From contig JANLHO010000046.1 in the NCBI GenBank assembly GCA_024654485.1, forward strand, positions 1 through 8,281: 8,281 bases of DNA, given 5' to 3'. A program made the position numbers and the translations under genes. This DNA is from Patescibacteria group bacterium (GTDB lineage: Bacteria; Patescibacteriota; Minisyncoccia; Phycocordibacterales; UBA2100). The notes under the pieces were generated by a model. It saw nothing but the letters and a program-made list of their open reading frames with translations, was not told the DNA's origin and did no database searches. Of the stretch, positions 5,039 through 8,281 are shown piece after piece. Every line of letters begins with the position of its first letter. The stretch's first letter is position 1.

Positions 5039-6886
5039 CTAGCGCACTTCCCAGCCCTCTTTTTTTGCCGCCTGATATACGGATTCCATGCGCACATTCG
5101 CTTCCTCGTCGGTCAGCGTGCGGTCAAAAGATTGAAAGACGAGTCGGAATGCGTATGAGGTCTTTCCCGTTTTCTCGTTCTTGTATTCGTCAAATTTTTC
5201 GCTCCGCACCAGCAGCTCGCCCGCGTGCGAGCGTATTACTTTAAGGACTTCTTCCGAATCCTCTCCGGAGGGAACCCACAGCGCGATATCGCGGACGATG
5301 AAGGGATACTTGGAGAAGGGTCTGTATTTTTCTGTGGTGGAGACAGGAAGAGCGTCGTACGCATCGGCCTTTGCTTCCTCAAGAGGCACCTCGCGTACTC
5401 CATCCGCATCCGCCGTGCCGAGCATGAGCACCTCCGTGCCTCCTTTCCACGCCATGCCTATCTCAAAAAGGCGAACTTCCTTGAGGCCGAGCAGGTCCTT
5501 GTTGTGCTCGTTGCGCACAAGAGCTTCTTTCAGGCCGTCTACAAGATTCGCGCGCAGATAAGGTCGCGTGCTGTCCACTTTGTTGAGCACCGCGCGCTCT
5601 CCCTCGTCGGCGAAAACGGAAGTAAACACTTCCGAATAACCTTCCGCGACGAGCTCCTCGCGCTTGCGCTCTGCGGCGAGAAAGACGCCGTTGATATCCG
5701 GCTCTTTCCCGAACTTAGGCAGCTCCATGGCCGGCACCGAGTCGTATCCGACGATGCGTCCGACTTCCTCTATCAGATCTTCAGGGATTTGCAGGTCTAG
5801 TCGCTCCAACGGTACCCGCACGGAAAAACTATCAGGTGTCACCTCATCGCATGGCAGGTCAAGGCGGCGAAAGACGTCGGCTATGGCCTCCGGCTTGAGC
5901 GACGTACCAAGAACGGCATTAATCTTCTGCACTGATACGTAAACCTCGCGCTGTCCATCCTCCCTGCCTGGATATTCGTCCACGTATCCGGCGATGTCTC
6001 CGCCCGCTACATCCGCGATGAGCTGCGCGGCGGCAGAAAGGCCGTATGCAGTAAGCTCAGGCGAAATTACTTGCTGGAAACGCTCGGAAGCGTCGGTCTT
6101 GAGCTTCAGTGCCTGCGAAGTCTTTCGTATCATAGTACCTTCCCAATTGGCAGCCTCAAGGATTATGTCCGTAGTATTCTCGTCCACTCCGGTCGGCTTG
6201 CCTCCTTTGACGCCGGCGATGCTCACGGCCGCGCCGGACGAGTCGGCGATAACGAGCATGGAATCGGTCAGCTCGTACTCCTTGTCGTCCAGTCCGACCA
6301 TTTTCTCCCCCGCCTTAGCGCCGCGCACATTGAGTTGGTATTTGCCGTTTTCTGTTTTCTGTTTGCTATTCACTAATTTATCCGCATCAAAAGCATGGAG
6401 CGGCTGCCCCAGGTCAAACATGACGTAGTTGGTAGCGTCCACGACATTGTTGATGGAGCGCTGACCTATCACATCAAGGCGCTTGCGCAGCCACTCCGGC
6501 GACGGGCCGACCGTGAGGCCTTTTATGCGGCACGCGCTGAATCTCGGGCAGTGCTTTGCGTCCTCTATTTTTACCTGCAGGTCTTCCGTCTTGGGCTCCA
6601 GAGCTACCTCCTGCCTCAATGGGTCCGCCTTCATCGGCACATCAAGAATGGCCGAGATCTCTTTCGCTATGCCGCGATGCGATAGGCAGTCGTGCCCGCG
6701 ATTGGGCGTAACTTTTACATCAAGCACCCAGTCGTCCCCTGCCCCTGCCCCGTGGTCACCATGTGACTTCACGGGGTCTATCCCATCTATCTCAAATGCG
6801 TGGAAGGTGAGCGCGTCTGCCAGCGTCTGCGCCTCCGGCAGCGGTTTATCAAAGTACGTTTGCAACCATTCCCGTGAGATATTCAT
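5039..6886 (-). CDS. pheT: Phenylalanine-tRNA ligase beta subunit, short form
   Basis: Beta chain of the alpha2-beta2 enzyme that charges tRNA(Phe). I choose ATG 6886 (615 residues, MNISREWLQTYF...), the usual PheT beginning; the frame is open upstream to ATG 6931, but those 15 residues come from repeat-rich spacer. In order, numbered from 6886: split B1 (1-85), including VTPNRGHDCLSHRGIAKE; B3/B4 editing region with RSINNVVDATNYV and LGQPLHAFDADK (about 143-170); B5 (about 313-387) with LDLQIPEDLIEEVGRIVGYD; a catalytic-like region; and a C-terminal FDX-ACB anticodon-binding domain (about 518-615) with YPFIVRDIALWV. The OB-type tRNA-binding domain that normally splits B1 is missing: about 15 residues (SHGDHGAGAGDD) replace some 100, and E. 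coli PheT is 795 residues. About 11 extra residues (SKQKTENGK) follow HAFDADK and are encoded by 7-nt repeats. No Shine-Dalgarno is visible. Confidence 0.95.
   Translation of the reverse strand: MNISREWLQTYFDKPLPEAQTLADALTFHAFEIDGIDPVKSHGDHGAGAGDDWVLDVKVTPNRGHDCLSHRGIAKEISAILDVPMKADPLRQEVALEPKTEDLQVKIEDAKHCPRFSACRIKGLTVGPSPEWLRKRLDVIGQRSINNVVDATNYVMFDLGQPLHAFDADKLVNSKQKTENGKYQLNVRGAKAGEKMVGLDDKEYELTDSMLVIADSSGAAVSIAGVKGGKPTGVDENTTDIILEAANWEGTMIRKTSQALKLKTDASERFQQVISPELTAYGLSAAAQLIADVAGGDIAGYVDEYPGREDGQREVYVSVQKINAVLGTSLKPEAIADVFRRLDLPCDEVTPDSFSVRVPLERLDLQIPEDLIEEVGRIVGYDSVPAMELPKFGKEPDINGVFLAAERKREELVAEGYSEVFTSVFADEGERAVLNKVDSTRPYLRANLVDGLKEALVRNEHNKDLLGLKEVRLFEIGMAWKGGTEVLMLGTADADGVREVPLEEAKADAYDALPVSTTEKYRPFSKYPFIVRDIALWVPSGEDSEEVLKVIRSHAGELLVRSEKFDEYKNEKTGKTSYAFRLVFQSFDRTLTDEEANVRMESVYQAAKKEGWEVR
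6340..6374 (-). repeat. Degenerate 7-nt tandem repeats inside pheT
   Basis: Read on the minus strand, five consecutive 7-mers occur: AGTGAAT, AGCAAAC, AGAAAAC, AGAAAAC, GGCAAAT (consensus roughly AGNRAAY). They encode the residues around NSKQKTENGK, a stretch I do not find in the usual PheT pattern between HAFDxDK and VRxAxxGE. The same type of 7-mer occurs in the pheS-pheT spacer. Confidence 0.75.
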
Positions 6887-6893
6887 ACAGGGT

Positions 6894-6928
6894 GGTAAGC
6901 AGTGACCAGAGACCGGAGACCGGAGCAA
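6894..6928 (+). repeat. Degenerate 7-nt tandem repeats, pheS-pheT spacer, plus orientation
   Basis: Plus-strand 7-mers run GGTAAGC, AGTGACC, AGAGACC, GGAGACC, GGAGCAA without gaps (consensus near RGNRACC). The repeat unit resembles the AGNRAAC units at 6942-7006 and 6340-6374, but lies in the opposite orientation. It covers the upstream in-frame ATG 6931 region of pheT, which argues that this part is spacer. Confidence 0.65.
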
Positions 6929-6941
6929 CATTGCTGTTGAT

Positions 6942-7006
6942 GCTTTCTGTTTACTGTTCGCTGCCTGCCCCGTCGGCGAAGCTGTATTCGGGGTTCGCTG
7001 TTCGCT
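6942..7006 (-). repeat. Degenerate 7-nt tandem repeats, pheS-pheT spacer, minus orientation
   Basis: On the minus strand two runs of the same 7-mer type are seen: AGCGAAC, AGCGAAC (7006-6993) and AGCGAAC, AGTAAAC, AGAAAGC (6962-6942). A 30-nt segment between them contains a weak stem (CCCCG 6968-6972 with CGGGG 6989-6993). The spacer between the pheS stop and the pheT ATG is 126 nt, with no terminator and no clear promoter. Confidence 0.65.
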
Positions 7007-7012
7007 AACATA

Positions 7013-7816
7013 CTAGAATTGGTTGATGAAGCGCAGGTCGGCGGAATGCATGAGGCGAATGTCGTCTATGCTCCATTTCAGCATCGCAAGGCGGTCCACG
7101 CCGAAGCCGAAGGCGAATCCCTGATATTTATCGGCGTCCACGCCGGCGCTCTTGAGCACATTGGGATGCACCATGCCGGCGCCTCCCATCTCCATCCACT
7201 TATCGCGGAGCTTCTCCGGTACATGCTCGCCGACGAGCCGCATATCCACCTCTACGGATGGCTCGGTAAAAGGAAAGAAGCTCGGCCTGAACCGCACTTC
7301 CACCGAAGCGCCGCCGTAGAGCTCGCGGAAGAATCGCGCAAGCGTCCCCTTCAGGTTCGCGAGCGTCACGTCTTCGCCCACTGCGAGAGCCTCTATCTGG
7401 AAGAATTCGGCTTCATGCCCCATGTCCGTCGCCTCGTTCCGGAAGGCCTTGCCTATGGAAACTATGCGATATGGCGGCGGGTCCCCCCGCTTTATCTGCG
7501 ATTCCATGTACCGCGACTGGACACTGGACGTATGCGTGCGCAAGACCATCCCCGGCTCGTCCTTTATGAAGAAGGTGTCCTGCATGTCGCGCGCGGGATG
7601 GTCCTTGGGGAAATTCAGCATGTCAAAGTTGTACCGCTCGCTCTCAAGCAAAGGGCCGCTCTCAAGCGCAAAACCCATGTCAAAAAAGATGCGGTTTGTT
7701 TCGCGAATTAGTGACGACACGGGATGTATGTGGCCACGCTCCATTTCGAGAGTATACCCCTGCGGGGCGTTTTCGGAAAAAGCGGCATGGGGGCACGCCT
7801 CACATGCGCCATGCAT
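7013..7816 (-). CDS. pheS: Phenylalanine-tRNA ligase alpha subunit, short form
   Basis: Catalytic class II chain that activates phenylalanine. The 267 residues show the PheS catalytic domain nearly end to end: GHIHPVSSLIRETNRIFFDMGF (28-49), NFDMLNFPKDHPARDMQDTF (63-82), LRTHTSSVQ, motif 2 with FRNEATDMGHEAEFFQIEAL (125-144), RFRPSFFPFTEPSVEVD, GMVHPNVL (214-221), and motif 3 GFAFGFGVDRLAML (233-246). The N-terminal tRNA-contacting coiled coil, about 85 residues in most bacteria (E. coli PheS is 327), is absent. Only a short tail with CEAC (5-8) precedes the catalytic core. The divergent glycosyltransferase starts 39 nt upstream, so no room remains for a longer frame. ATG 7816 is taken as the start; ATG 7744 (MERGHIHPV) is an alternative, preceded by TATACT. 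No Shine-Dalgarno is seen before 7816. It lies upstream of pheT and is presumably co-transcribed with it. Confidence 0.95.
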   Translation of the reverse strand: MHGACEACPHAAFSENAPQGYTLEMERGHIHPVSSLIRETNRIFFDMGFALESGPLLESERYNFDMLNFPKDHPARDMQDTFFIKDEPGMVLRTHTSSVQSRYMESQIKRGDPPPYRIVSIGKAFRNEATDMGHEAEFFQIEALAVGEDVTLANLKGTLARFFRELYGGASVEVRFRPSFFPFTEPSVEVDMRLVGEHVPEKLRDKWMEMGGAGMVHPNVLKSAGVDADKYQGFAFGFGVDRLAMLKWSIDDIRLMHSADLRFINQF

Positions 7817-7833
7817 ACAAGAACGTGCTTATG

Positions 7834-7842
7834 TGCTATAAA
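7834..7842 (+). promoter_or_regulatory. Probable extended -10 promoter of the glycosyltransferase gene
   Basis: TGC-TATAAA (7834-7842) fits an extended -10 element and is followed by 13 nt before ATG 7856, the same short-leader layout seen for gyrB. No convincing -35 is present. It lies in the 39-nt gap between the divergent pheS and glycosyltransferase starts; I could not define the pheS promoter. Confidence 0.45.
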
Positions 7843-7855
7843 ATACGGACGCCTT

Positions 7856-8281
7856 ATGACGATATTGACCTATACGCTTCTTTTCGTTTCGCTTTACTTT
7901 GAAGTATTCCTGCTGGTTTCCTTCTTGGAGCGGAAATTCTACAAGCACGCGGGTGCACGAGCCTTCTACGGAGCGGATGCCCTGCCGTCGGTCGCTATCG
8001 TCGTACCGTGCTTCAACGAAGAGCGCACGATAGAGAGCACGCTAAAGAGCCTTGCTGCTCTGGACTATCCCAAGGAAAAACTTGAGATAATAGTCGTGGA
8101 TGACGGGTCTACGGACCGTACACACGCGATAGCGCAAGAGTTCGCCGCGGCTCTTAACACAGCGAGCGCCGCAACGGGGGGTCGGCATTTGCCCGCTTGC
8201 GGCGCTAGCCGCCGCCCCGCGGCGGCGTCGAACAATGTCCTCATCGGGCAAATGCCGACCCCCCGTTGCGGCGCTCGCTGT
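7856..8281 (+). CDS. Family 2 glycosyltransferase, N-terminal part
   Basis: The frame starts at ATG 7856 and is open to the window edge (142 residues). A hydrophobic segment at residues 2-24 (TILTYTLLFVSLYFEVFLLVSF) suggests membrane anchoring, followed by the start of a GT-A fold: LPSVAIVVPCFNEERTIEST (44-63), a helix, then LEIIVVDDGSTDRT (77-90), whose DD forms part of the nucleotide-sugar binding site in family 2 enzymes. From about residue 102 the expected continuation is not seen. The frame instead reads a Ala/Gly/Arg/Cys-rich stretch (ASAATGGRHLPACGASRR...) encoded by the long inverted repeat 8159-8281. This is either an in-frame insertion of a palindromic element or a sequence error at the edge. 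The likely product makes or extends a surface polysaccharide; donor and acceptor cannot be told. Confidence 0.88.
   Translation, partial: MTILTYTLLFVSLYFEVFLLVSFLERKFYKHAGARAFYGADALPSVAIVVPCFNEERTIESTLKSLAALDYPKEKLEIIVVDDGSTDRTHAIAQEFAAALNTASAATGGRHLPACGASRRPAAASNNVLIGQMPTPRCGARC
8159..8281. repeat. GC-rich inverted repeat with 37-bp perfect arms inside the glycosyltransferase frame
   Basis: Left arm 8159-8195 (begins ACAGCGAGCGCCGCAACG) and right arm 8245-8281 are exact reverse complements over 37 bp. The 49-nt centre contains a second hairpin, GCCGCCGC (8208-8215) with GCGGCGGC (8219-8226). The right arm ends exactly at the last base of the window, so it may extend further. No stop codon interrupts the glycosyltransferase frame across it. 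It could be a palindromic mobile repeat or an assembly fold-back. Confidence 0.9.

Noticed and set aside
5225..5800. Long open frame on the strand opposite pheT
   Set aside because: It is antisense to well-conserved PheT domains, has no start context and no family resemblance.
6887..6931. Upstream ATG 6931 as the pheT start
   Set aside because: The 15 added residues come from the 7-mer repeat spacer and have no counterpart in PheT, whereas MNISREWLQTYF at 6886 is the usual family beginning.
7648..7675. Imperfect direct repeat CGCTCTCAAGC in pheS
   Set aside because: It encodes the similar peptides LES and LLESE in a normal PheS segment; coincidental codon similarity is enough to explain it.
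8159..8281. Integron attC site
   Set aside because: The repeat is a perfect, very GC-rich palindrome within a reading frame. I see no matching R and R' core sites (RYYYAAC/GTTRRRY) at its ends and no cassette structure.
1..8281. tRNA, rRNA, riboswitch or T-box (for example upstream of pheS)
   Set aside because: No cloverleaf, rRNA-like block or T-box motif is seen. Only 39 nt separate pheS from the divergent gene, too little for a T-box leader unless it overlapped that gene.

Overview
The window reads as an 8.3 kb piece of a compact, moderately GC-rich bacterial genome, most likely a Patescibacteria/CPR lineage of the Parcubacteria type. I infer this from the short PheS and PheT chains, a stand-alone PaaX/Cas2-like small protein of a type I associate with Parcubacteria, a membrane-anchored sortase, weak or absent Shine-Dalgarno sequences and short leaders. 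No marker such as rRNA is present, so the placement is an inference. There is no gene-free stretch over 300 bases.

Layout. From 1 to 836 (minus strand) lies the start of an unknown membrane protein, translationally coupled by a 4-nt ATGA overlap to an upstream sortase gene. A back-to-back promoter pair follows, with both -35 boxes lying in one 22-bp inverted repeat (878-899). The plus-strand promoter drives a membrane-anchored surface protein (952-2019) with a CARDB-like domain and a tyrosine-rich tail. After a likely terminator comes a small cassette (2074-2740): a minus-strand PaaX/Cas2-like gene bracketed by two near-identical perfect palindromes of 32 and 30 bp. Next are gyrB (2808-4898), a 51-nt hairpin sequence at the gyrB promoter, a Rho-independent terminator, and the pheS-pheT pair (7816 down to 5039), all on the minus strand. 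At the right edge a plus-strand family 2 glycosyltransferase begins and runs out of the window inside a long inverted repeat with 37-bp perfect arms.

How the genes relate. gyrB, pheS and pheT are housekeeping genes (DNA supercoiling; phenylalanyl-tRNA charging). Sortase, CARDB-like protein and glycosyltransferase point to cell-surface work. The PaaX/Cas2-like gene is an island between them.

The most notable signals are the non-coding ones: (1) the palindrome-gene-palindrome cassette, with a paired substitution that preserves symmetry; (2) the 22-bp-stem inverted repeat overlapping the gyrB -10 box; (3) degenerate 7-nt tandem repeats between pheS and pheT and also inside pheT, where they coincide with extra residues; (4) the GC-rich palindrome read in frame in the glycosyltransferase; and (5) a PheRS that appears to lack both the PheS N-terminal coiled coil and the PheT tRNA-binding OB domain.
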